The notes under the pieces: model-generated
What the model saw: only the letters and a program-made list of their open reading frames with translations
Databases searched by the model: none
Told to the model about the DNA's origin: nothing
Translations under genes and position numbers: made by a program
Assembly: GCA_947579605.1 (NCBI GenBank)
Contig: OX388321.1
Span: forward strand, 14,127,614 to 14,191,613
Origin: Athripsodes cinereus
Taxonomy: Eukaryota > Arthropoda > Insecta > Trichoptera > Leptoceridae
Direction of reading: 5' to 3'
DNA: 64,000 nt
Shown: piece after piece, positions 24,030-36,741 of the stretch
How the letters are laid out: the number at the start of each line of letters is the position of its first letter
Numbering within the stretch: position 1 is the stretch's first letter

Positions 24030-24208
24030 TTTTGCACCAACATTTTTGGTGTGTGGCCACTAAATCTAGAGTGCTCCCTCGGGGCAGCATTTCTCGCTTT
24101 AATGCGACCTTAAATCCTGTTTGTGCATGCGTGTGTCGTTATGGAGAAACATATCTCCAGGTACGGCACGAGGTATGTGGCGGGCGCTGCCCTTTAAAAA
24201 AAAAAAAT
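24030..24208 (+). other. GC-richer island ending in an A tract, possible orphan retroposon
   Basis: About 170 bp of clearly higher GC content than the surroundings ends in 'ctgccctttaaaaaaaaaa' at 24189-24206. An A-tailed GC-richer segment could be a SINE or a retrocopied transcript. No A/B box promoter, TSD or known RNA was recognised. The 64-codon frame inside is not convincing. Confidence 0.35.
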
Positions 24209-26116
24209 ATTTCCTCTACAATATAATAAGATTAAAAAACATACTTGAAACAACAATGAAGGTGAATTCTGAATTTATAGTGCCAAATAATGTATAATTT
24301 TACAAATCCCTCCTATAAAACGCGTGGCAATTTTAGTGATAAGGATATGAATCCGTTTTGTTCCCGAAGAGGATATTTTAAATAAAATTGAATAAAAAAA
24401 CAGAATTGTAATTTTCATTTCAAAACGAAATTATTGTTTTTTCAGGAAATCAGAAGTTGAATCGAATCAGCCATGGAGTCGGCCCTGACAAATAATAATT
24501 AAGCACACAGATCTAATTTAATATCCAACCGGTCCATTTCAATTAAACACTTTTTTTAATTAACTGCCACCCCTATTTAAAAGTAATTTACCCAATCCAT
24601 TGTACTCGGTCCAATGATGACGAATAATTGTTTTATATCAACGTAAAAAGACGGTGGAGATACATATTTCAGAATTTATTGAAAGTATCTTTGTCTCAAT
24701 GGCAAACTTAATGACAAATGCCCAACATTGAAAAAAATTGCATTTCTTTTTTAAATAAGTCAACAAAATGTGAAGACAATGAAAAGAAAAAAAGTATACT
24801 AAGTCTACGTCAGAAAATGTAGATCGATGATATTGTCCCTATCGCCGGTAGGAAGTGGGTAAGAATAACCAAAGAATGACGAATAGGAAGAGACCTAAAT
24901 CCAACAGAAGAAAGATAGCTGAGGTTAAAGTTATTCTTTGTATTTCCAACACGAAACGTAGGATAGGTAGGAACATAAAGGGTTCTCTATTAACATAACC
25001 AACCTACCAACCTAAAAACATTTTTAGCATTATAAGAGTTTTCACTCCATGGTTGCATTTCATGTACCTATACAAATAAGATATAATGACCATTTTCGGC
25101 AAATCAAATAACTGTGTTTTGTTTATTTTAATTGCATTATTACAATTATAATCCAGATGAGTGAATAGGGATTCCATATTTGTTTCAAAATGTATACAAT
25201 TACTTCACTTATGTAGATAGTACTAGTACTAGTAGTAGGTATGTTACTTAACTAAACGCCACGTAGTAGTAGTAGAAGTAGTAGGATTCTCAGTTCATTC
25301 TAGTTTACATCCAGTGTGCCTATCAAGCCACATCAGACACTGACTTGGGAGAGAAAGGAATGGAAATATCCTTTCAGAAGGGTAAAAAGGAGAGAAAACC
25401 GTGTACAATAGGATAATAATAATATGTTGGTGGAGGCGAATACCAAATATTGATTCGAAGAGCGTAACATAATGTTGTAAGTTAGTGTAGTAGGCGATGA
25501 ATTTGTAATACAAAATCTCTAACTCCGTTCTTAATAATATACATAATTACCTATCTCAACGACTGACTTACAGTCAACAAATTCATTTTAAAAAGAAAAA
25601 AAAGTTTTAAAGTTTTTTTTGTTCTGTAGATATTTTTTAAAACTAATTTCATCATCTGGTTCTAATAGAAGATCATCCTAGGTAAGAAAAAATGATGATA
25701 AATGTCACAGATTATCCTAATTGGCTAATTGATGACTTTAATATCAAAATATATCATTTCTAAACATGAAAACGATTTTCTTCTTCCTGCATTGATAGTT
25801 TGCGCAATGTAATGAAGAAATAAAATTGATTATTTCAGCATATGTATTTGATTGGATATATAGTTGTATTGGATGTGAGTATTGTTAATGAAAACTTTTT
25901 TTTTCAAATATTAAATCATCATGTGGTTTATTACTTAATTTTTGAAATCGCTGTATCGTAAATAGTGATTCGATCAATACCTTTCAGAATGTTTCGAAAC
26001 TGTTACACCGTTCATGTCTGAAAAATATATGAAAATAATGGAGACAATTATTTTGCATTTTAAAGTGCATTAGCATGCATGCACGTTTAGTAATAGGTAT
26101 AAGTACACAAACATGT
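24209..26116. other. AT-rich non-coding stretch
   Basis: Simple (AGT/GTA)n repeats at 25225-25285 are the only structure noticed. Confidence 0.45.
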
Positions 26117-27070
26117 GTGTATAGCAGAGGCGGCTCTTTGATAATGAGCGGCGGTTCAAACGCACCCCCAATTTAATAGATAGAAACCTAACAATATGTA
26201 ATAATTAAAATTAAAAAAATATTAATAAATTTTTCCATGAACAAAATAATAATATTATTCAAGTTACCATATGAACAACACAGTCATCACATTCACTATT
26301 GCTTTGCAACATGCAGCGCTACTGTACGTTAGAATATTTTAGTGCGGATGTTGAGCGAACTAACGGTGCAAAATCTAATATCGCACCGATAACCCATACA
26401 TTTCGTAAAACTTCAATACTAAGTTCGTGGTGCAAAGATTGTATGGAGATTTTAAAAATATATGGGACATTTTGAGCATTGAACACAACTATGCTCACAC
26501 GTAAAAAGGAGTAAGAGATACGCCTTGTAGCATTTTGTCGTACATTGACGGAAATTTTTTGACTAGTGTGTTTTTTTTTATGTGAAGGGATTCCTGTTAT
26601 TAGTTATGTGGACGCGATGAATTAGTACCTACCAAGCGTGTCAAAATGCATAGATTGACGTCGTGAGGTTCATAGGTCAGCCGTATACACTCTTATTACT
26701 TATTACTTAGTGGTAAAATTTCTATAGACAGTCACCGCTAGTCGCGATTGTGTTATGCAGATAATTAGTTATTTGTAAGATTTTTTGTATTCGAGCGCGC
26801 TTATATCAACATGTTACATGCAATTTATTAAATAATCTACGATATACCTATATAAAATTGATATAATTTATTAATTATTATTTTTTTAGCTTATAGATTA
26901 CTATTAAAATGGGTGAATTAAACGTAGAATACATTAAGAACAGAAAATACCAGAGTAAATGAAATGTTCGCTAATGGTAAAGAGAGAAGGGTAGAATTTC
27001 TTTATAAGGATGTTTTTTTTTTTTACCGAACCCCCGCAAATACATATTGCCGGCCGCCTCTGGTGTATAG
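26117..27070. mobile_element. hAT-type non-autonomous transposon with 8-bp TSD
   Basis: The element spans 26125-27062 (938 bp). Its ends are exact inverted repeats, CAGAGGCGGC and GCCGCCTCTG. It is flanked by identical 8-bp direct repeats (gtgtatag) at 26117-26124 and 27063-27070. An 8-bp duplication together with a CAGRG terminus is diagnostic for the hAT superfamily. No transposase frame is present, so it would need an autonomous partner. The TSD has no mismatch, so the insertion is not very old. Confidence 0.92.
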
Positions 27071-27317
27071 AGGTATGTGGAAATAGATGCGCCTAGTATG
27101 AGAATCCGTCAATATTTGTTATGTACCTACCTATAAGTAACATGTAAGTATATGTAATAATATGCAGGTCACAGGTGCCCTGAAATGCATATAATGTAGG
27201 TGCATATTCATTTAGTTCAATCAAACACATAGTTTGAAAATTACCAATGTAAAGGAAAGCATCTTTCAACTATATCCAGTCTTTTTTTTATTTGTATCTC
27301 TACTATTCTGGCAAAAA

Positions 27318-27505
27318 TTGTTGAAAGTAATGATGGACTCCAATTTGCCGTCCGCAAGGGTTCCGTCGGCCCGGACGTCCCTCTTTCACAATACATCGCA
27401 AAGAGGTGACGCAATTGGCACAGAGTCGCTCTGAATAGAAGAGGCTGGTTTCTGCCCTTTCTTCCAAAAGGAGCGTTGAGGGCGATGACGATGATGAATG
27501 TCGCA
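27318..27505 (+). pseudogene. LINE family C, C-terminal fragment with internal deletion
   Basis: The plus strand encodes 'RPQGFRRPGRPSFTIHRKEV' and 'VTQLAQSRSE', then a stop where the sister copy at 29557-29941 has Trp, then 'KRLVSALSSKRS'. Relative to that copy, an in-frame segment of about 13 codons is missing after 'FTIHR'. A GAT-rich tail follows at 27481-27500. Non-functional relic. Confidence 0.8.
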
Positions 27506-27734
27506 TTTACGAATACAAACAACATATTGAATCAAATGATATCAAAATAAACTCGTACAAAAAAAAGATTTGCACCTAGTTTAAACATCTACTTCAGCTA
27601 ACGTTTTCTCATCTAACGGATATAGAAATTATTGTGGAAATCACTGCTTTTAGAAAGAAATAAAAATTCATTGTTTAGAATATTTACCAACCGTTCAACT
27701 GCTCAACTGGACATAGGCGCAACGTGCCTGATGA

Positions 27735-28364
27735 CAAAACCAATCAGACATCTCAATTAGAGAGCCATGTTTACACAATGTAACACATTGTGCAAAATCT
27801 AATCGGGAGAAGTGATAAAGGCGTCCCAACATCTACAAACTGGTAAATATTCTAAACATTTTTTGCTGACTGATCAAACAAGCAGCTGATAAAGTATTGA
27901 ACTTAATAACTCCGGCACTATTTAGACGGGATATCTTGATCCATTCGAAATCTGAAATAAGATCCCGTAAAAAGGTTGTTTCTATGGTTTGCATTAAATG
28001 TTACTCAATTGGCAGGACCTTATATCGTGACAGCAGGCAAGTGCAAGTGCAAGCAAGCAGGCAAAATTACTAAACGTTATCCATGGACACCAAAAATGAA
28101 AGTGAAAGATTCCACACAAGCCTTCAGGCTGCCCACTATGGCACTTTCGGTGTAGACAAGATTTGTTAAATGTAGAATTTCGGATAAATGGAAGTCTCCA
28201 GACGGTATCCGAGTGGTCGGTGGGTCCTTCAATTGACACCAAAAGTGATCACTTGAGTCAGCCTTGTGCCAATTCATAAGCATTGGGAAGCCTTTCCCAC
28301 TTCTTTCAACCCAATGTTGCACAATATTACATTGTGTAAACACTTGAGATATTTGTTTGGTTTT
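27735..28364. mobile_element. Non-autonomous element with ~85-bp terminal inverted repeats
   Basis: The left end (27735-27830) and right end (28281-28364) align as inverted repeats, sharing 'gtttacacaatgtaa', 'attgtgcaa' and 'agaagtg'. A related, shorter copy lies at 60663-60900, matching its right half ('tctatggtttgcattaaatg', 'ccttatatcgtgacag', 'atccatggacacc'). In the present copy an extra ~148-bp block (28086-28234) is bounded by 'gacaccaaaaatga' and 'gacaccaaaagtga'. No coding capacity; class unknown. Confidence 0.6.
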
Positions 28365-29556
28365 AAAAAATAATTACCTGATGCCGACGCTTTGAAAATA
28401 GCCAAAGCTTTAGTTAATTAAAAACAGCAGAAAGGTAAAGAAAACTTAACTAAAAAATTCCTCATCCCACATAAGTCATAGTTTAACTTATAAGTTATCC
28501 CTTTATTTAAAACAAAAAATTGACACTTGTGCTAACAATCTTTTTCTATGGCAATTCGTTTAAGAGAACGTTGGTATGTAAAATGTGAAATATTTTTGAA
28601 GCTAAAAGTTAAATACTATGATAATAATATATATTGCAAGAGTTTTATTCATTAACGCATCGTTATATCTACGTGTAATATAACTCGAATATTGAGTAAA
28701 TAATAAAAAGTTAATAAGCAGAGGTAGATGGTAACCAACCTGACGCCTTTCTATTTTCATAACAAGTGAGTATGAGTATTAGGTAGGTACATCTTCACAC
28801 GAATTGGAACACCTTTTATTCTCACCTCCATTATATCTAACTACAGATGGTTAATGAATGTATGAATTCTCGTGTAAATAATATTATTGATAATGGATGG
28901 ATGGTATATTAATATATATAGGTATTGTATAAAGGTGTGCGTGTACATGTTTTGTGCGTTATTTTACACATGACAAATAGACAGCGCAGTATGCCGTTAA
29001 TGACTGAAAAGTAGTTTTGTTTAAACAGTGGGTCAATTTCCGAGTTTTCACAACAAAGAGAATGATATTTTTAGTGAGTTCCATAAGTGTTTATTCTACC
29101 TAAGCGCGGTATCGGGCATAGTATACGATTATATATGTTTATACGACATGAATTTTCTATTATTTTATATGGTTCAACTTTTAACCAATAGTGTTGTTAT
29201 GTTTTAAAATATAATATTTTAAAATACATATATTGATTCCGTAGTCTCATTTTTTAAAGTCTTTTGTAAAAATCAAATTCTAATAATATAGGGATCCAAT
29301 GACCCATGAAAACATTATTAAAAACTCCAATAATGGATAAAAAAATATTTATCTCATGTAAATTTCCCAATGACTTTCATTATTAACCTAGTTGTTTTTC
29401 ATTGTAATTTGACTTAAATTGTTACTAAGACACTTAGCTGTTTTTTTTGAGACACAATAAAGTCGTATTGAAATTACAGGCACATTATCATGTCGCTAAG
29501 TAATGAATAGAAACTCTGATAACAATATTGTTATTTTTTAATACTTTGTATTGTAT
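28365..29556. other. AT-rich non-coding stretch
   Basis: No gene or repeat recognised. Confidence 0.45.
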
Positions 29557-29941
29557 ATCGTGATCATCATCATCATCATCATCGCCCTCAACGCTCCTCT
29601 CGGGAGCACAGGGCAGAAACCAGCCTCCTCCATTCAGAACGTCTCTGTGCCAATTGCGTCACCTCTTTCCACGACATTCCTTGCGCTCTGATATCGTTGT
29701 CATAGGAACGGTGTATTGTGAAAGAGGGACGCCCGGGCCGACGGAACCCCTGCGGACGGAAAAACAGTGCTCTTTTTGGCCAACTATCATTAGGCATTCT
29801 CAAAACATGTCCCATCCAGGACCATCGTCTCTCCTGTATTACGGAGATTACGCAGGTCTTTGCTGGGTGCGCCGGCGCACAGCATCATTTGTAACATGTT
29901 TATACCATTTGACATCCAAAATCCTTCTAAGACATCGTGAT
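29557..29941 (-). pseudogene. LINE family C, 5'-truncated copy with candidate 8-bp TSD
   Basis: On the minus strand the C-terminal region of an RTE-like LINE reads 'CLRRILDVKWYKHVTNDAVR', a frameshift near 29865, then 'VISVIQERRWSWMGHVLRMP', 'GFRRPGRPSFTIHRSYDNDI' and 'RRSEWRRLVSALCSREER' before a stop at 29588-29590. A (GAT)n tail fills 29563-29583. The 8-bp word 'atcgtgat' flanks the copy at 29557-29564 and 29934-29941 and may be its TSD. It shares its family with the plus-strand fragment at 27318-27505. Confidence 0.82.
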
Positions 29942-31035
29942 AACATATGCTATCTAGTTCTTGGATTAAAAATCATATAAGTATATAGGTAGGTACCTTT
30001 AATATGAATGTAGAATACAGTGAGAAGACAAAAGCTATCTTTGTTATGATATAAGATAATAATAATACGAGACTCACTAAAAAACTATGTTCATTATAAA
30101 TATTAGATTTCACTCCAGAGCCTTATTGCTATAGAAGAAATGGATATCCGGCAACAATCCGATAAGTATATATACCGGATAAACTTCGAATTACATTCTA
30201 AAAATCCATGTATTAACGATTACCAAGTTTTTTAAATCAAAATTTCACTAAACAAAACCTAAAAAATATAGATAAAATAAAGCTAATTCAGTTTATACCA
30301 ATCGTATTGAAAAAAAGCTATCTCAATACCTCTGTAAATACTCACTACCTATTTTCAAAGTGTGGCGAGATTGGTTTTTACTCACGTATGTGCTTCTACT
30401 AATTTTCAAAACTCACGCAAAATACCTACATTCGTAGTAAATTATTCTAAACTAAGTAAATCACAGCGGTGACAGGAAATAAAATTTAAAATGTCACCGC
30501 ATATCCCTCAATCCCGCGGTATCGGGTATTCGGTCAAATAGTATTCCGTTTCATCACTACATATTATCTACTTATTATAATTTTATATTACTTGTAAAAA
30601 CTTAATTTACCCTATATTATTATTATTATCTATTCTAAGATAAAACCATATGCGACACGTCTTACAGCTTCGTATCTTGTTCAAATATAGTTTAGAATTT
30701 CCTAAACTTTCATGTGTGATATGAAGAAATCTCCTTGAATTGTAAAGTTTTCACCAAGGCATAATTATTTTTTATGCATTCTCTTTAATAATAATAAGGC
30801 ACAATTTGTAAAAGTTTCTGACTTAATTAACTACCAATGTATGTATATTACCTATATTGATATAGGTAATACAAGAAATGGCTGTATCATATGAAAAAGT
30901 AAAGAAATCAATCAAAAACAGGCCACAATGAAGAATTTTAATGCTCATTCGTAATGATGGAGATCAGGATATCTAACAGAAAGACGCCTACCTATTGGCT
31001 TATGCCTATATATATAAGTATATATGGTACGAGCT
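29942..31035. other. AT-rich non-coding stretch
   Basis: No gene recognised. Includes a small perfect hairpin ('ttacctatattgatataggtaa', split around its centre) at 30849-30870. Confidence 0.45.
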
Positions 31036-31117
31036 TTAGCCCGTCGCCAGAATATGCAGTTTAAATTCGCCGAAAAGATTTTATATTTCCACATTGCATA
31101 TTCTGGCGACGGGCCAA
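31036..31117. repeat. Small inverted-repeat element
   Basis: Perfect 20-bp arms at 31039-31058 and 31095-31114 ('gcccgtcgccagaatatgca' and its complement) surround a 36-nt loop. The arm composition is much more GC-rich than the surroundings, so this is likely a tiny MITE relic. Confidence 0.75.
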
Positions 31118-31487
31118 CTACCTATGCAAATATCATGTGCAAAGGCGTGAGCCAAATATCTGCCCGACTGTACCTAAATAGTGAAATGGAATAAAACTTT
31201 CATCTCATATTATATCTCCTGCCTAAAACCATATGATCTTTCGTCCATAGAATACATGTTGGTATTCCGCTTGCATTTCGGATAAAAATTTAATCAGTAG
31301 TCATTCATATAGGTATATATGCCTTCAGAAACCCATTCGATGCAATATAAGAACCTTCTCCGAGGCCTACCTAACGATCATCTTCCACTTATATTTTAGT
31401 GCACCTCCCCTTAAGATGACCATTCTTATGTAATTCACCTTAATCTGATTCATTTTGTCTTTTATATCTTTATATATTATATATTTA

Positions 31488-31562
31488 GAATTCAGATAAA
31501 TGTAAGTCCCCAGACTTCTGCGCTATCCGGGTGGTCGGTGGGTCTCCTTCAATGGCAATGTC
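31488..31562 (+). repeat. Fragment shared with the 28.1-28.2 kb insert
   Basis: The words 'cagataaatg', 'ccgggtggtcggtgggtc' and 'tccttcaat' match the block at 28176-28240, so that block also exists independently of the larger inverted-repeat element. Confidence 0.65.
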
Positions 31563-32127
31563 TTTATATACCGTGTCCTTTCAATCTATCACAACTTTTT
31601 TAACACCAAAATGTAGGCGACATGTAAAGTGAGTTTGAGTGTGTTCTGTAAAAATACAATGCAGTCAATTTAAAATATAAAGTTTAAGAATAACTGGTAT
31701 TATTACAATATGAGTATAAACATTATGTTTGCTCTGGAATATATTATTGTGACGCACTGAGAATAGGTATCTTGAGTCTAGAGAAACAAGGATATTTTAC
31801 TAAGTATAGGTATCTACTAAACTACAACAGAACCTGTTATCTAAATATATAAAATTCTTACATACTTTCCAATCAAAATTATGTAGGTATAACTACAGAA
31901 CATATTAGTACCTATACCTACCTATTTTTTTAATTTTATATAATTTTAGAACTGTAAGATAAAAAATTAAGGCTGATAACGGTGTAAATTGACAGGTATT
32001 CAAGATCGAATAACACATAGTTCAAGATGGAGAAGATTTTTATTGAGAAGTTTCAGGAGTCTATTGAGCGGCGTATTAATTATGACTTCATTTGTATTTG
32101 TATAATTTCCATATATATATTGAATCT
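31563..32127. other. AT-rich non-coding stretch
   Basis: Nothing recognisable. Confidence 0.4.
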
Positions 32128-32358
32128 CTAGTTCCATAAACCAACAACTTATTTATTCTTATATATAGAAATTATTACCTATATAATGTTTTACTTAATA
32201 GTCTACCAAAAAACTCGAAACAAATATGTGCTTCAAATAGAAATATTTCAAATTTTATAATTTTTTGTTTGCTAAATTGAAATATTATTACTTTCTACGT
32301 GACATAAGCCAAAAATCTAGGTTTTGGAAATTTTGTAATTGTTGAATTATGGAACTAG
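32128..32358. mobile_element. MITE with CTAGTTCCATAA termini
   Basis: Ends read 'ctagttccataa' and its exact complement, and pairing extends imperfectly inward through 'caacaa'. A second member with the related termini 'cccagttccac' occurs at 58121-58473. The 231-bp AT-rich interior is non-coding. The TSD is unclear; superfamily not assigned. Confidence 0.6.
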
Positions 32359-32494
32359 ATAATCGATATAATTTTAATTCCCTTTACTTTCATACGCATA
32401 CACTGACTTATGTAAATACTTACTTTTGTTGAAAACGTTGAGAATAATATTATTTATACGAATTATTTTACATGTAAGACTAATATAAATTTAC

Positions 32495-32592
32495 TTAAAT
32501 GTTTAGTTTGATTAAATTAAATTAAAAAACACTGTGTCTTTCACTTTGAGTGAAAGACAAAGTGTTTTAATTTAATCAAACTAAATATTTAA
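32495..32592. repeat. AT-rich hairpin, ~45-bp arms
   Basis: The segment 'tttagtttgattaaattaa' pairs with 'ttaatttaatcaaactaaa', and pairing continues imperfectly to the loop around 'cactttgagtg'. It is a foldback repeat with no coding capacity. Confidence 0.7.
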
Positions 32593-33189
32593 TTATGACG
32601 AACTTTCACAGTGTTTGCTCTCTAAAAATAAATAAATTATATATTTACTACCTAATAGTGTATTGATAACAGAATACTAATGACAAAAGTCTTTATATTG
32701 ATGCTAGAAGATAAAGTCTATCCAAAGTGTTTTTTTTTTTTCACTCCGTGAGAAAAAGCAATTTGTATCAGCTAGTATTACAATATAAGACATTTATAGG
32801 CATGTATATCTAAATTTATATTAATATAATTTATGTTTGTTCAATGATAGCACATTTTATCTACCACTGTTCGTTCTTGGTAAAGTTTCTTATCACGTAG
32901 AACTTTAAAATGTTAGCATTTTAGATATTAAAATAATAACAGGTAAACGTCTTATGATTTATATACCATATACCTATACGACATCATCACTTCTTTTGAC
33001 GTTAATCACCTTTTAAATAAATATAAAATATAATTATTTTGTACCGTCATACTAAATACAATAATGATTAAAATTACTGCAGTAACAAGACGTATACAAA
33101 GAAATGATGTTATATTTATTTCAGTTTTACAAATCAAAAACGAACTTTCTGCAATATTTTTTATTTAATCATAGATACCTTAGAACTCT
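32593..33189. other. AT-rich non-coding stretch
   Basis: No gene recognised. Confidence 0.4.
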
Positions 33190-33490
33190 AAGAACTAATT
33201 GTCGACTTACTTACTTATGCAGCTATTCCCGTACACTGTTGAACATAAGCCTCCCCCATACGTCTCCAGGTATCTCTGTCCTGAGATTTCTGTAACCAGT
33301 AACCAGGGATTCTTTTAATGTTGTCTGACCATCGTATCTTCCTCAACTCTTTATATCTCCATGAAGTCTCCACTCCACTACCCTTGTTGTCCGTCTTTGA
33401 TCTTTGAGTCTAGCAACATGTCCAGTCCATGACCACTTCAACCTTTCCACTCTTTCGACAACATCCGTAACTCCCGATCTCAGTATTTCT
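33190..33490 (-). pseudogene. LINE family E, C-terminal fragment
   Basis: The minus strand encodes, across frameshifts, 'VVERVERLKWSWTGHVARLK', 'KIRWSDNIKRIPGYWLQKSQ' and 'DRDTWRRMGEAYVQQ', a classic C-terminus of RTE-related LINEs, then a stop and a (TAAG)n tail on its 3' side (about 33203-33215). Frame breaks and the missing RT core make it a relic. Confidence 0.8.
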
Positions 33491-34727
33491 TATGCGATCA
33501 GAGAGTTTTATTTGTAATACTCAAATATGGCTAGAATTCTACAGCATAAAGTAGAAAGATTTCTAGATCCATTATTTGAGAATGGCGGCGTCGTCATCCA
33601 TGAGACGTAACGAAGGCATTCATTCGAATATTTCTTCGGAGAATGCTCTAAATTGTCGCCGAAAGATTTAAGATTCTTGCTTGATGATTGACGTTCGCAT
33701 CCAGCTGTCTGTACACCACAATTCTGGAGCCCTAAGTATGTCAAATTATTTCAAATAATTTAATGGAATTTTCATATAAATACATCTCAATTGTATAAAA
33801 TGTTCCATTATTGAATAACCTCAAGTAAGCATCATGCCTTTACCAAAGTAGGTATAATTTTCACTAAACTTTTCGCCTTGTAGCATCCTCAACGCATCAA
33901 TTACCATACCTAATTATATTATGATTTTATCAAAAAGACATTGATTTGTAGATCTCTTTTATACCATTTACATTATACGTAGGAGATACATTGAAGATTG
34001 TAAATTAAATAATGTAAAGGAAGGTTATATAGCTACCATGCATTAAATGTACGAGATATTGTACATATTGTGTAGGTATTGTAGGTACTATTAACTATCC
34101 TTAACACATTTATGTCGTGATTTGTACATTAAATAGTTTATCAGCTAGCACAGGTGCGGATTCAAACAGAAACTGATTAGATGATCATGAAAGTCTACGA
34201 GAAATATATTATTTTAAATTCTTAACGAAATAAAAAATACCTACTTGAATTTTATACTAATCATGGATCTCCCGATGCAGGGTGATAGAGGACTACAGGA
34301 CCCAAACAACCACGCCATACACAGGATACTCGTAAACTAACGTTGAAGAGTGGGAGATTTATTATTTGCTGGGTGCTTCACGGCTACGATACATAAAGAA
34401 TGTTAGCTATAACTTTAATAAAAGAGTGATTTTTCTATCAAATCGTAGCCAGATAAATATTCTTGACAAAACGTAATAAAATATAGAAACATTACTTTCT
34501 CAGAAGTTCGCATGAATCAGAAAAAAGCATGAAGATTTACACTATTTTAGAGACTGAAAGATCTTTTTGAATTTAAAAGAAATCAAATATTCATCTTACA
34601 GTAGGTGATCAGAAACTTAATGCACCTACCTGCCGGTAACCTGAACACGCAAACACGGCCCCTCCTTTTAAAAGAAAGAATAAAATGTATTAATATTTAT
34701 AAAAGAAACAATAATCACAATATTCAT
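33491..34727. other. Non-coding stretch
   Basis: An antisense frame of 78 codons at 33508-33744 is somewhat less AT-biased than its surroundings but matches no family I know; it could be decayed transposon sequence. Nothing else seen. Confidence 0.35.
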
Positions 34728-34968
34728 TCATACCATCACGGTAGCTTCCACAAGTGGGGTAGCCAGTAAACCAAACGCTTTGAAAAAAATATGCACTCCA
34801 GGCTAATAAAAGGCAGACATTCAGGATGGTTGGCATTCCTCATCGCTAAACTGAAGATTTCACGAATACCTGTTTTTTACAGGACACCCTAAAACAGAAA
34901 GGAGTGGGAGTCCTTATTATATGCCGAGTATTTCGTGAGAATGCCAGGGGCTACACTGGATAATAACA
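34728..34968 (+). repeat. ~260-bp unclassified repeat, near-complete copy
   Basis: From 5' to 3' it shows 'taccatcacggta', 'cacaagtggggtagccagta', 'gacattcaggatggt', 'cctcatcgct', 'ttacaggacac' and 'gagtgggag', then a terminal 'tatgccgagta'. No poly-A or TIR is visible. Confidence 0.75.
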
Positions 34969-36741
34969 ACAATATAGATAAAAAATAAAATATGAGACAG
35001 CAACAGTATAATTTGGTCCTAAATCATAAGTTATTAACACATACTAATTCTGTGATTCTCTAACCTAACCAAACCTATTCATATCTTCCTACCTTTACCT
35101 ACTCTAGAATTATTCTCAAGTAACTCACACCAACGTTACAATTCAATTGTCATTCATTATCAGAAGTGAGTAAGTAAGATGTGATCACAAACATACCATA
35201 ACACATCGCGATAGAGAGTCACTAACTAATCGTCTTAATCAATTCTACATAGTGCTACCAACAATAATCACTTTTATAAAAGCGCGTGGCCGACCGAGCG
35301 ACATGGTGCTAATCAAACCAGAAAAGTCTCATTCACACGATGAAACTTGCGTCGAATATTACAGATTGATCTACGATTTTACACATTGTTTTAACTCTTC
35401 TTCTTTTGCTCTTCAACGTCTTGTAAACACATGAAGAAGAAAAAGAGAGTTTTTCACTCAGATGTTATTTAAATTATCTCTTTCCAATTCACTCGTAATG
35501 TTTATAAGTTTTAAGCGACGATCAAGTATGTGATATAATTGAAAAATATTTGATAATATTATATTATAACATGGATTAGCGCGAATGCTAGCAAGAACAT
35601 ACGTCTTGGTGAATTTTTTTTTTGTAATTATGCGAAATTCTTTTATATGATTTATGCTAATATACGTATGAATTATTTGTAGAAACAGCTGTAATAATGA
35701 ACTTCCAGGAGAGAACGTTTTTGATCATCCATCAGCTTTGCCTAATTTTGTCCTTTAAGTTTTTTTTTATCTCAAAATACTACAATTCTCCATGAAATCA
35801 TAAAGATGCCTACGTATTTGTGAGTCATGTGAATTTGTAAATGGCGTTATTCGTGATAAGTATACCATAAATACATTATAAGTAAATAAACATGTCGTAT
35901 AATAAATGAAAAAAACCTCGTCGTGATTTGTTCATTTTATATTTATCAATTGGCAGATGACTGACCGACACTGATAAAACAGTCGAAACATAGACATATT
36001 AAACTATAGACTAGCTATAAATCAAAATAAGTGAAATGCTTAGTGAACGGGTATGTGGCCTGAGTATAATCGCACATTGCGAATAATCGAGTCGTAATTA
36101 GTCATAGGCGAGCGTCGTACTTACTGAATATTCCATAGACATAATAGAAAATACATGTCATGCAAAAAAATGCTCAGAATAATGTACCAACTTCATATCA
36201 TTTGTTCTCAACTAAATGTTTCTCCAATCTTTTTAAATAGATTGTTTTAAAATTATATTATAGTATGAATCGTTGACTGTTCAATTGCAAGTTATTTTTA
36301 TTGGTTTATTGTATTCATGCTTATTTTTTTATTTAATACTGTGTTTCTTACATATTATATATTTTTAATTACTTTTTTTAATTTTTGATATCATGTAATT
36401 GATTTTTTTATTCTTATAAAAGCTTTAAGTTGTATAATATTATGTGTATATAAATAAGAAATATATCTTTTTCTTGCTTAGATTTTTAAATTCGCGTAGA
36501 AGACAGGAGGGGTGAACATTTTGCGAATGGTCTATAGTAATATATGTCTATGAGTGTAATAATACAACTGAAGACTTAACATGTATACAAGACTACAAAT
36601 TCGATTCCTACTGGACATTTAAAAAATGTACGTTCTATGTTAATGCTATGTCTTTTATGACAAGTTTTTAAACAAATTGAATAAAAGTGAGTTGCCTAAT
36701 TGCAATAAATAGTATCGACTCCTTAAATATTAATGCAATAA
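34969..36741. other. AT-rich non-coding stretch
   Basis: No gene recognised; the 60-codon frame at 35252-35434 lacks domain features. Confidence 0.4.

Noticed and set aside
33508..33744. 78-codon antisense frame as a gene
   Set aside because: No recognisable family, no neighbouring exon evidence, and it lies beside a decayed LINE fragment; possibly degraded transposon DNA.
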